Source of the DNA: Galbula dea
Taxonomy: Eukaryota; Chordata; Aves; Piciformes; Galbulidae
Direction of reading: 5' to 3'
Assembly (NCBI GenBank): GCA_013399015.1
Contig: VWZX01004686.1
Location: forward strand, 245,805-309,804
DNA: 64,000 bases
Below, in pieces: positions 1 through 11,109 of this stretch; the stretch's first letter is position 1; the number at the start of each line of letters is the position of its first letter. Below the pieces are notes generated by a model. The model worked only from the letters and a program-made list of their open reading frames with translations, ran no database searches and had not been told where the DNA came from. The translations under genes were made by a program, and so were the position numbers.

Positions 1-1059
1 CACCACAATAACCTTCCAAAATTTATACCAGTATAGTTATTAAATATGAAACATGCTATTAAAAGGAAAGGATTATGAGCATTTTTTTAACAAGCGGTGC
101 TTGTATGTTTAGATTTTATATACAATACGGTTTTTAGAATATTGTGTATTGAAATGACAAAACACAAACGTTTAAACATCTTGGATGACATGAATGTGAA
201 TAATTTCTTTACTGCTTGTCCTGCTCTCCTTTTTCTACCATTTCTTCTATGAGGTCATTTTAAACTAGCCAGAAAATGTCAATCCCTGCACAGTGTTGGA
301 AGAACTCTAGTAAGTGTTGGAAACATTTTTGGACTGGGCATACTAAGAGCACTGCTTATCTAGCCACTACTATGGTGGTAACTCATCACTATGTTGTAAT
401 GATCAGTCCTCGAATCCTAAGTTTCAGGCCATCATTGCTAGTATCACATCAGACTTACTAGTAACTCTTAGCTATCAGTTTGGTCCATTGTTTTGTAGGC
501 AAAAAACCTCAAAAGAAGAGCTATCATTTATATATGTATAAATAAATATATATTAAAAAGATACATATATTTTACACAAAGAACTTGATTCTTTTCCCTT
601 TCAGTATGTGAATGATAGACTGTGCATTTATGTTACCACACAGTCTTTTTCTTCAGATCCTGAATTTTGTTTACAGTTCAGGAAAGACAGTGTTTAGACA
701 AGAAACAGTAACAGTATAATGGAGGTGACTGATATAGATGGTTCTTGTTGTTTGTCAAACCTAGAGAATCCGTATCTGGAGCAAGGTAAAGAAGTGTATA
801 AATAGAAAGGATAGATGTGTAAAGGCAACTCAGTTCTGCAAATGAAATGAGAAAAGCAAAGTTATCCCTTGTGCTTCTAAAGTTCTTTGTGACCTTCTAC
901 AAAGGATTGAGACCAAAAGCAGCACAAAAATTAACTCCCTAAGTATTTCTCATTCCTGCATGCCTGACTCTGCATCCTAGGGTTTCATTAGCTGGAGTGC
1001 TCACCCTTGCAGCTAACAGTGGACGTGATCTTGGGAAGGGTGGGCAGTAAAGAAGCTCA
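1..1059. other. Unique AT-rich non-coding DNA
   Basis: No repeat, RNA gene or conserved coding frame is visible. The only open frames are short and have no protein-like composition. An A/T-rich low-complexity patch lies near 525-575. Confidence 0.6.
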
Positions 1060-1500
1060 TGAGAACACACCTGTAGCTAGAAGTGTTCCATAGGGGTCAG
1101 TACTGGTCCAATCTTGTTCAACATCTTCAGCAATGACCTGCATGAAGGGATGCAGTGTACACTCACCAAGATTGCTGGTGGTACAATGCTGGGAGGAGTC
1201 TCTGACACATCAGAAGGCTGTGCTGCCATTCAGGAAGACCTGGAGAGTTGTGTGGAGAGGAACCTCATGAAGTACAACAAGGGCAAGTGTAGAGTCCTAC
1301 ACCTTGGGATGAATATTCCCATGTACCAATACAGGCTAGGGGTTGATCTGCTGGGAAACAGCTTTGTAGACACCGATGTGGGAGTCCTGGTGGACAACAA
1401 GTTCGCCATGAGCCAGCAGTGTGATCTCATGGCCAAGCAAAATAATGATGTCTTGAGGTACATTAAAAATACTGTGGCCAGCAGGTTGAGGGAAGTAGGG
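1060..1500 (+). mobile_element. CR1 LINE fragment, reverse transcriptase part only
   Basis: The plus strand reads as the middle of the CR1 reverse transcriptase, which copies CR1 RNA at the insertion site by target-primed reverse transcription. Recognisable pieces, in order, are a decayed GVPQGSVLGP segment near 1082-1112, then FNIFSNDLHEG, then GCAAIQEDLES, then KCRVLHLGMNIPMYQYRLG and SQQCDLMAKQ. The catalytic FADD box is mutated: the copy reads KIAGGT where active copies have KFADDT. Homology stops near 1500 at the position of SREVILPLYS, so the 3' half and the octamer tail are missing. CR1 copies are normally truncated at the 5' end and keep the tail, so loss of the 3' part implies a later deletion or rearrangement. 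It is a dead copy. Confidence 0.88.
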
Positions 1501-4500
1501 GGAATACTTGGAATTAGACCACAACAAAGATAATATTTTGAGACTGTATTGATAAGTGTGTCTAAACTTTTCAGGACCAAGGTCTTGTTTGATATGGCTA
1601 CATCCTGGTATATGAAACCAGACAGAAGGACTTGGCAGAATATCAATTATCAAAGGTATTTACAATAAAACTCAATTTTCACATTTTGCTTCAAAATTTT
1701 AAACGTTGTAAACTCTGTGCTTCAGTCAATTATTACATACCATGTCTTTGGTATAGGAGTTCCTTCTATTTAAAAAATCCAAACATCCAAAACTTACTTG
1801 ATTCGTCCTTAGTGAAATCAAAATGCCACCTCTAAAATGAAATACATGTCCATCTTTCTTCAGAGTTTTGTCTTCATTTGTTTCATTTGGAATGGCATAA
1901 ATGGTTCACTATGATCAGTATTAGCTTACTTTTGGTTTTGAAAGTCTTATTGAGAGTAAGTCACAACAAAGTAAGCCATCTATAGATGAAGCATGTCTTA
2001 AAAAAGAGGTTAATGTGTCTTTTAAACTTTTATTTGCAGTGGTGAGGTCTTGTGGTCAAGTTGAGGAAACACCTGAAGAGATTTCGTAAGGCTTGATGTT
2101 CAGGTGCTTGCTTGTGTCTCTTGTACAGTGTTGCTATTGGAAAGTTAGTGAGTGGAACAAGACACAGTGATTAAAAATAGGTAAGGAATAGCAGCCAGAC
2201 TAAAATGCATACCTTATCCAAGGCTTTTATAATGTATGCATTTTATATCTTCTGGAAAAAAAGCTTTTAGCAGATGTCTTTGCATTATGCTAATATTTAC
2301 AACCTTAACATTCAAAATCATGGGATGCAAGAATTTGGACTGATTAGTTTTGGACCTTCACTCTTCGAGTTCTAAGGCAAAGAGAAGTAAGCATATGTAG
2401 TTAATCCCGATGGAGTCACCACTACAGATCAACTTTTAACCTGCTGTAAATGTCTAATCCTTCTTTCTTTTCTAAACTGCGTAGCCAACTTCCATGTGAA
2501 CAATAGGCTAGAGTTTACATAGGTAATTTTGGAATGTGTGGTATGAGTCCTCAGTGAACAAAGGTGTTTCCTTCATGTACTAAGGTTGCATGAGACATTT
2601 TGGTACTTGGTTCTTATTTGGGTACTAAATAATCCTGACTACCATTAATATTCCTTCTAAGTTCTGATCCCACCTTTTTTTTCTTCTCTCAGTTTGGTCA
2701 GCCAGTGAGTTCCAGGAAGGGCAAGTCAGATGTTAGCACCAGAAAATAGACGGTGAAAAATAATTACACTTGCTGTAATGCCAGCACATGTTGGTGGCAC
2801 ATTCTGTTGATGTCTCGTCTGCAAAAGTAATTTATGGCATATTCCACTGAATACACTTCACTGACATAAAGTATCCATCTGCGTACCTGTACAAAGATGA
2901 ATTCACCATAGCACAGAGCAAGTCAAATTTTGAGAATTCATAACAAAATTCACACGCAATAAATAATTTTAATGACTTATAAATAAATGAGCAGCAATGT
3001 GAAAGCAAGGATTACCTTCTTTAAAGAACACAGAGAACATTTTAATTAAAACAATAAACTTTATAGTATAGATTGGAGATACCACTATAAAGTACTGCTA
3101 ATACTTAAGCGTGAAAGCTGCACAATAATTTAAAGGTGGCAGTTTCGATTTGTTCTAACTCTTTGCACAGATAGTGAAAAGAGTAATCAATTATCTAGTG
3201 CTGAGGGTTACCAAACAAGGCTGAAGTGACAGCAAAAGACAATGAATGCACAGTGGGAAAGGCAAGTTTGCAAATTTAAAGTCTTAGATGCGAGTATAAA
3301 AAACTGAGTAATAGTGTGTGCAGTAACAGAAATCAGATGCTGCTGACATATGCCTGTTGCTGTTTGTGCTGCTGAACATTGATACAGATGCTGAGTATTT
3401 ATAATGATGGCCTTGATTGCCACACAGAGGAAGGGAAGATTTGGGATAGTTACATTGCTTATTCTTTATAACATATGCATTAAGCTATCTGGGCATAACT
3501 AATCATCAAATCAAGAATGAGATAGCAATTTTAAGAAGCTGGTGATTTGTGCTGAGATTATCAAATGCAGTGGTTGATTTGATGTCATATATGTGAATGG
3601 CTACTGGAGCAGTTGTATTAAAAAGATGAGGAATAGCAGCATCTGTTCCTTTTTAGAATGACATTAGTGAAAACATGCAGTCCGTCTTACAGACAGAAAA
3701 GCCTTCATTGGAGTAGCAGCAAAAAAAAAAAAGACAAACTTGCTTACATTACTCTGATGTAGCAAAAAGCAAGGAAAGGGTGGGAGTGAGGCTGAGAAAT
3801 TACATGCTCTTTAAATCAAGACAGAGTGAGAGAAAATAGTTCTTGCAAGCTGACTTTACTCTTCAGTAGCCTAATGCTCTTCCTCATATACTGATGTTTT
3901 GATTTTGTCAGAGCCGGCCTATATTGTCTTTTGCAAAGTTTCATCTTTTCACTTTTCAGCATAAATAGAATATGAAGAAACCAGCATGACTGAGATAAAA
4001 GTGGTTAATATATGCTTATCTTCTAGGACAGATAAAATTAAATATTAGGGGCTCTGAAGGAGAGAAGCAAGAGTATTTCCCAAGTTTACTGCACCAAGGA
4101 GTTGTTATTAAATGAGGGTACACATGCTTGATTCTCACCAGTGCCTGCTACTGTTACCCCAGGAGAGAGAGGTGGCTGATTTTCTGAAGATTTGGGCTAT
4201 GCAGACTTAGAATCAAAATATGCAGGCTCATGTGCCTCTAGATCTAGCATCACTTCCGATGGATGGAGTTATAATCAGTTACAACTCGAAATAGCAATCA
4301 ACAACAAAGAATGAGCATTTTCATTCAATTTTAATAAAACATACTAAAATCAAAACATATGGTATGTTTTGAAGAAATTACTTACACAGCTTTAACAGGC
4401 ACAGTATTGAGTCATGTGGAGTTCTGTTTCAAGATTTATTATCCTCAGAACTTACATGTATCTAGTTCAACAAGCTAACTTTAGTGAGTGAAATCCCTCT

Positions 4501-6544
4501 ATATACATTAAGCTCCTGATTTACATTTCTCCTCATAATATAGGTGAAGGTTCACACATGAAGAACACCCAGGCTGATTGCTCTGAATATCCTATCTTTG
4601 AAGTTAAGAAATTCTGCTTCTGTCATTTGGTTGTGTTGTTGAGGCTAAAGAAATGTACTTCTCTCAGTATTAGGAGTTTTGTTCTTTTGACTGTGATAGA
4701 GATTGTCCTCTTGTATCACTTCTGCATACTAGTGCAGACAAAAGGAGCTTTAGCAAAAATCTTTCTTTCCCCAAAAGAACAGACTATGTGCTTAGTTAGA
4801 CCTTTTAAAAATTATATATTGACAGTTTGCATTTCTCATGTAACACCAAAAATGAGGCATGTGTATTTTAAAATGAAACCTAAACACTAGATTAAAAAAT
4901 AATTAGAAATGTATAGTTCCCTAGTAGACTGTCTACAAACTCGAAAGAAATAATGGACAGTAATAAATATTTTAAATTATGTGGCTAGCCATAGTTAGGG
5001 AAAAAGCCTCTGCTTTGCACTATTTCTTACAGTTATATTAGCTCTTCAATCTTGCTATTTCAAGTGTCTTTTGTCAAAGTGCTTTTTTATTTACATGCAG
5101 ATATGTCTCAGAACATGTGGCCAATACAATGTACAGTGATTGAATAAATGTTTTTACTTTTACACTGGAAAACATGGTATTAGTCTTTGCTGGTGTAAGG
5201 CAGACATTTGATCAGCAAAACAATGGCTTGCCATTCAAGTCGTTGACCAGGAATGCAGCTCCTGAATCAGGCCATCAGCTATTCAGTAGATTTGAGTGGT
5301 TTTGTTCAGTTACTTTAGCAGCACAAATCCCTTTGACTGTTTTGAATATGACTTTTTTTACTCCCATTGATAATTCAGTAAGCCAGGTCAAAATTCTGTG
5401 TTGAAATGTACCTGAATTTATTCCTGTAGATGAGAAATCTCAAAGAATTGTCTGTCCTTTTCATCACATAACCATAACTGAGAAAAACACCATATTTACA
5501 TGAAGATGTTAACTAACCACAGACTTGGGATAATGGATTGTTACTTGCATTATAGTGCTGTTGGCTGGTTTTGTGTGTGTGTGTTTTAAAATTCACATTA
5601 GTTTGTATTGGGAATTTACACCTTTTATTAGAGTTATTGGATTTTGACACTATTTGAAAGAAAATGGTCACAGGTCATGGGTAACACTACTGACTAAGGC
5701 TGAATTTGTATTATATTCTTCTGTGACTCTATCAAGAGAGCTTTTGCTGAATGTCCAGTTTCTTTATGAAGGTAAGATAAGTGAAAATCAAGATAGAGGT
5801 AAATTTATTTGATCACATAGCTTTTTTCCTTTCTTTAGTTTTTTATTTTACTTTTTTTTTTCTATATATCTTGGCTGCTAAATAAATTTATTGAAGATAA
5901 TTTCAGTCCTTTTACTAACCCAGATTTTATTTGAAGGAAAAGCAGTCTGTGCTCCTGGGAGCAATTTGGTATTCTGAAATGGTTTTCTCTGAAGTGTTCA
6001 TTGAAATGGAGAAATTATTCCCTATATTCTATCCATTTGGAATAGAAAGCTACTCTAATACACTGAATGACCCAAAGAAATGAAGAGTGCAGAGAAAAAT
6101 AGTTTTTGATGAAAGTGTTGGAGAGACAGGCTTAGGAGACAGACAGTAGAATCATTTGAGGAAATGGGAACACGAAGTGCAGTGGATGAAGAGAGAGAAA
6201 TGACTACATTTTTCATTGTCAAAGTAATGATGACAATTTGAGAAGTTGTTTAGACCAGTGACACGCAACACTTTAGGCACTTGTATGTTGGCCTTTCTGT
6301 GGATTAACTCCTTGGAGAAAGTATCTGGTTCCTCCACATCTTGAGAAGCTTAACTGTAGGGGAGTGACACTTGAAGTCTGCTGAGTGAGTTCAGAAGAGT
6401 TTGTAAACAGCAAAATATTAATAATATATTATGAGATCTATGATATTTTCAGATGTCTTTATTAAGAACAATGCTGAGTGGTACACCAATCATGAGATTT
6501 CATTATTCTTTAGCTTGAAGTTGGTATCCTAACTAGGAGTCTCC
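1501..6544. other. Long AT-rich stretch without recognisable features
   Basis: Five kilobases with no CR1 tail, LTR signature or convincing coding frame. Short open frames (for example 3208-3423 on the minus strand and 4558-4890 on the plus strand) lack family motifs and have the composition of chance frames. There is a 12-bp A run near 3721 and a T-rich patch near 5850-5865. Very old repeats too decayed to recognise by eye cannot be excluded. Confidence 0.5.
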
Positions 6545-7660
6545 TGGAACTGCTGACATGCAGGACAACAGTGGAGATTGTACCATTACCGTGTGCTCTT
6601 CTCAGACACTATTCTACCCACAGTTTTTGTGTCCCATGGCAAATGTTAATTTACAGTTTGTCCTGTCCTGTTTTCTGGGCTGGTCCAGGAGCTACTGCAT
6701 GTATAATCTCTCTTTTGATTTGTTCAAAGGCTTGTTGTTGCTCAAGGGCATCAATTAAGATTGTTTTTCTTTTGGGTCACTTCATAGAAGGGTTTTACTA
6801 TCTGACTGTATCCAGGAATATGCATTCTCCAGAAACCCAACCCACAACACCTAAGAAGACTTACGTTTCTGTTTGGTCAGTTGGCGGGAACATGGCTGTT
6901 ATTTTGTTAACCATGTGCATGTTAACCATGTTATTTTGTTAACCAATGCAACTCCCATCGTGCCATCTAATTCCCCAAAACCGCATCTCTTGTGCAGGAC
7001 CCTTGACCTTGCTTCTTTTTATGGCAAAACTTGCATCTGAAAGAATTTTTATTGTTTTGTTACCTTTCTCAAAAAGTAGTTCTTCTGTGTTACCCCATAT
7101 GATGGCATCATTAATGTAGTACAAATGTTCCAGAGCTCCACCCGGTTCCTGTGCAGTCTGGATCAGTCCATGGCAAATGGTGGGGCTGTGCTTCTGTGCC
7201 TGGTGCATTTAATTCCAGGTGTACTGGATGCCCCTCCAAGTGAAAGTAAATGGTGGCTTGCACTCTGCTGCCAAAGGGATTGAGAAAAATGTGTTAGCAA
7301 TGTCAGTTGTGGTATACCGCTTAGCAGCCTTTTATTCTACTTTGTATTGGAGTTCTAATATGTCTGGCACAGCAGCACTCATAGGTGTCATAAGTATATT
7401 TAGGCCACGATAGTCCACAGTTAATTTCCATTCCCCATTTGATTTTCACACTGGTTATATAGGACTGTTAAATTGTGAGTGAGCACTGCTATAACCACTC
7501 TTTGGCCTTCTAGCTGACAGATCTGTTTATGGATGGGAAACACGGAATCTCAGTTGGTACAATATTGTTGTCGATGCACCATTTTAGTAGCAATTATCAC
7601 CTTTTGATCTTCAACCCTCATCCACCCCAACCTGGGTGCCAATAAATCTATCAAGTATTA
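6545..7660 (-). pseudogene. Endogenous retrovirus pol relic, ERVL type
   Basis: Read on the minus strand from 7660 down to 6545, this is a degenerate retroviral pol segment covering the reverse transcriptase core and continuing toward the connection/RNase H region. The longest open piece (7208-6939) includes SPTICHGLIQTA, then YYINDAIIWG at the catalytic site, then FAIKRSKVKGPAQE and a WGIRWHDG-like end. These match the ERVL group of class III endogenous retroviruses. The second residue of the catalytic aspartate pair's YxDD box context is altered: the box reads Y-I-N-D, so the first aspartate is asparagine (codon near 7112). Several stops and frame changes lie upstream (7660-7210), and a GFWRMHIPGYSQ-like piece lies downstream near 6840-6800. 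No LTR, gag or env was found nearby. It is an old, inactive fragment that abuts a CR1 fragment at about 7660. Confidence 0.85.
6899..6946. repeat. Short direct duplication inside the ERVL relic
   Basis: The string TTATTTTGTTAACCA occurs twice about 31 bp apart, with a third partial GTTAACCATG between them. It looks like a local slippage duplication that interrupts the pol reading frame. Confidence 0.6.
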
Positions 7661-8341
7661 TATCCAGGTGGGGCCTCACCAGCGCAGAGTAGAGGGGGAG
7701 GATAACTTCCCTCGACCTGCTGGTCACAGTCTTCTTAGTGCATCCCAGGATGCCATTGGCCTTCCTTGCTGCAAGAGCACACTGCTGGTTCATGGTCATC
7801 CTCCTGTCCACCAGAACAGCTAGGTCTTTATCCCCAGAGCTGCTCTCCAATAGATCAGCCCCCAGCCTGTATTGATATATGGGGTTATTCTTCCCCAGAT
7901 GCAGGACCCTACACTTGCTCTTGTTGAACCACATTAAATTTCTTGCTACCCAGCTCTCCAGCCTGTCCGGGTCATGCTGGATGGCAGCACAGTCTTCTGG
8001 TGTGTCAGCCACTCCCCCCAGCTTCGTATCATCAGCAAACTTGCTGAGCGTACGCTCTATGTCTTCATCCATGTCGTTGATGAATATGTTGGAAAGTATT
8101 GGACCCAGCACAGACCCTTGGGAGACACCACTAGTCACAGGCCTCCAGCTAGACTCTGCTCCACTGATCACAACTGTCTGGGCTCTGTCCTTCAGCCAGT
8201 TCCCAATCCACCTCATTGCACAATCGCCCAATCCACACTTCTTGAGCTTGGCTGGGAGGATACCATGGGAGACAGTATCAAAGGCTTTGCTGAAGTCATG
8301 GAATACCACATCCACCGCACTCCCCTCATCTATCCACCTGG
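7660..8341 (-). mobile_element. CR1 LINE reverse transcriptase fragment with a 226-codon open stretch
   Basis: The minus-strand frame starting at 8315 reads through the CR1 reverse transcriptase: FHDFSKAFDTVSHGIL at residues 5-20, a TSGVSQGSVLGP segment at 61-72, the catalytic FADDTKLGG at 93-101, KCRVLHLGKNNPIYQYRLG at about 133-151, and SREVILPLYSALVRPHLD near 205-222. The FADD box is intact. The frame then runs without a stop across the junction at about 7660 into ERVL-derived sequence. The 5' end is truncated, as usual for CR1. The 3' end is missing too: the element stops at VRPHLD and has no ATTCTATG tail. The long intact frame suggests a moderately young copy, but a 5'- and 3'-truncated copy cannot transpose. 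Confidence 0.92.
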
Positions 8342-8940
8342 TTGTGATTATAACTTTTTTTTTTCCTCCCTGAAATAAGAGTTAACTATTTCTACCTTGA
8401 CTTCTTTTTTTCAATGGCATATGTTACTGTAAATGAAAGTATTACAATAGCTATACATTTTACCTAGTGCAAAGTGTAATAGAAGGAGCATGTAAGTCAG
8501 TTTGCAAATATTATACAGGTGTTGCCATGATGCTAGCAATACTTAAGAGACAGTAGGGTTGCTTTTTCACGTTTACGTCCAAGTTTAAGCTTATTATATC
8601 AGGATAATGTTAGTGGTTTTATTATTATTTCATTGCTTTAAGCATTATCTAGAGAATAAATTGCTTTAGGAATAATATCAGGTGTAAAAAAACCCCAAAA
8701 CATTGTTCAACTTGAATGGGAAGCATGTTTCTTTAGATTCTGAATTGAATTCCTTTTTTAAAAAAACACAATCAAACAAAAGGCAGGTTGGGAGATACAG
8801 AAAATCATGGAAAGAATGCTTTATTGTCCATGGGAAATAGTTAAGCCAAAAAATAATAAGAAAAGTTGTCATGAAAAATATTTAAATAATTTACTTTCAG
8901 ACAGATTTTAACGACCTTTGGGCTACATATACTGTTTTTA
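8342..8940. other. AT-rich spacer between CR1 copies
   Basis: Contains poly-pyrimidine runs next to the CR1 5' end (8355-8370) and A/T tracts. A 26-bp segment at 8418-8443 matches 11124-11149 with two mismatches and may be a scrap of an old repeat. No gene is seen. Confidence 0.5.
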
Positions 8941-9205
8941 TCATAGAATCATAGAATGGCTCAGGTTGGAAGGGACCTTAAAGATCATCTAGTTCCAACC
9001 GCCCTGCCATGGGCATGGAAGCCACATGCACTAGACCAGGTCATCCAGGGCCACATCCAGCCTGGCCTTAAACACTGCCAGGGATGGGGCCTCCACAACT
9101 TCTCTGGGCAACCTGTTCCAGTGCCTCACCACCCTTTGGGTGAAGAACCCCCTTCTAATCTCCAGCCTAAGTTTCCCCTCCTTCAGCTTGTAGCCATTTA
9201 TGCAT
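8941..9205 (-). mobile_element. CR1 3' end, ATTCTATG-tailed subfamily
   Basis: The plus strand opens with TCATAGAATCATAGAATGG, the reverse complement of the CR1 octamer tail, followed by the 3' UTR (GGTTGGAACTAGATGATC read on the minus strand). The end of ORF2 follows, with a minus-strand frame giving LEIRRGFFTQRVVRHWNRLP and REVVEAPSLAVFKARLD. About 265 bp remain and the 5' end is truncated. The 3' UTR contains CATGGCAGGGCGGTTGG on the minus strand, placing it in the same subfamily as the copy at 33793-33924. Confidence 0.93.
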
Positions 9206-9853
9206 GACTGCAGCATCAGTGTTACATGGTTAGCTGTGTAATAGAAAATATAAACAGTTAATAAGGTTCTTGAGGACAATTAGGAAAATTTAGGTAACCT
9301 CAAGTGTGTTTATGCCTGTGTATCAAGGCTCATTGGAAGGTAGCTGAAGACAGCTCTGCCCTCATGCCCTCTTTTTCAGTCAGCACTTTGTAGTTCACTG
9401 TCACAGTGACAAATGAAAACATTCCATGGCAACAACTGTCAAAAGCCCTCATGAGTCTTGCATTTTCTATCTCTCAGTCAACAGCTTCATGAAATATGAC
9501 CTCATATCAGTAAGCTATAACTCTGTGATCAAAAGGGTTAGCTGTTAGTCACTGGCTAGTGGCTATTTAAATGGTGAATGATGGGCATTAGTTGGCTGCT
9601 TTTCACTGCAAGAGGAAATAAGTCTCCCTTTATAGGCTACTTCATACTACAAACATGGAATACTTATCTGTGACTTAAGAGCCTATTCAAACAGTGTAGT
9701 GTCAAACTCACTATAAATATATGTTAGCCAATACATAAAAAGATGCTTGGCCTGTATCCTGCTGTCTGTGAAGCTTCCAGTAAGTTTGTCTTTTCCTCCA
9801 TGTTACTTAGAAAAGGAATTTATGCACATTTATTACTGTGTGGTACTGGCATT
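9206..9853. other. Non-coding spacer
   Basis: No repeat or coding signature recognised. Confidence 0.5.
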
Positions 9854-10656
9854 AATCACAGAATCACAGAATTTTAGGAGTTGGAAGCGACCTCAAAAGA
9901 TCATCCAGTCCAACCCCCCTGCCACAGCAGGGTTCCCTAGACCAGGTTACACAGAAACTCATCCAGATGGGTTTTGAATATCTCCAGAGAAGGAGACTCC
10001 ACAACCTCTCTAGGCAGTCTGTTCCAGTGCTCTGGCACCTGAACTGGGAAAAGGTTTTCCTTGTATTCACAAGGCACCTCTTATGCTTCAGCTTACAACC
10101 ATTGCTCCTTGCCCTGTTGATGGGCTCCACTGAGAAGAGTTTGACCCCACGCCCCAGACACTCACCCTTCACATATTTAAAAGCATAGATGAGGTCTTCC
10201 TTTAGTGTCCTCTTCTCCAAGCTAAACACACCCAGCTCCCTCAGCCTTTCCTTATAAGGAAGATGTTCCAGCCCCTTCATCATCTTGGTGGCTCTGTGCT
10301 GCACTCTTTCAAGCAGTTCCCTAGCCTTCTTCAACTGAGGGACCCAGAACTGGACAAAAGATTCCAGATGGGGCTTCACCAGGGTAGAGTAAAGGGGGAG
10401 AAGAACCTCTCTCGACCTACTAACCACACCCCTTCTAGTGCACCCTAGAATCCTATTGGCCCTCCTGGACACAAGAGCACACTGCTGGCTCAAGGTCATC
10501 CTTCCGTCTACCAGGACCCTCAGGTCCCTTTCCCCTTCACTGCTCTCCAACAGGTCAGTCCCCAACCTATACTCATACATGGGGTTGGTCTTTCCCAGAT
10601 GCAAAACTTGATGCTTGGTCTTGTTGGATTTCATTCAATTTCTCCCTGCCCAACTC
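9854..10656 (-). mobile_element. CR1 LINE, 800-bp 3' part with ATTCTGTG tail (subfamily A)
   Basis: A 5'-truncated CR1 on the minus strand that ends in the tail ATTCTGTGATTCTGTG (reverse complement at 9854-9872). A 256-codon frame from 10634 covers the end of the reverse transcriptase and the C-terminal region: KHQVLHLGKTNPMYEYRLG, SQQCALVSRRANRILGC, LPLYSTLVKPHLES, ERVQHRATKMMKGLEH, LRELGVFSLEKRTL. A frameshift near the KTFSQF segment spoils the last part (the NFF..RVPEHWNRLPREVVE region is out of frame). Directly before the ATG at 10634-10632 is an in-frame TGA (10637-10635), preceded by AGRN. The copy at 24045-25121 has exactly the same AGRN-stop-MK arrangement, so the stop was inherited from a common source. 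The 3' UTR contains CTGCTGTGGCAGGGGGGTTG, diagnostic of subfamily A here. Confidence 0.94.
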
Positions 10657-11109
10657 TCTTTTTCTCCCCACCCTTTAGTTTCAAGTATTGAAATGCCAGC
10701 CTGTGACAGTAAATCAATTTAAAAAAATGCTTTTACCTAACATTTAAGATTTTGTTATTAGATATTGAATTATGTTTCGAGCATATATATTATTTGCTAG
10801 TATGTGAAGTTATACTTCATATTGTAGCTACTTTTGGATCCTGTTACAGGTGGTGATGAATGAATGGAAAATAAAAATTATGGTATCTATATTTAAGCAG
10901 GAGCAGTGCATGGAAAGAATTGGAGAAATATAGTTTAATATAAGATGGAAGAACAAGGAAAAATACAATCAGTAACAAATTGATTAAATGCTTACAACTG
11001 TAGATTTTACGAGATGAATCAGTCATCTGTTGAAATATAACAGATTGTCTGGAGGACATAGCTGAATGTCAGGAGGAAAGAAACATGGTAGATCTTAATC
11101 ATGAAGATT

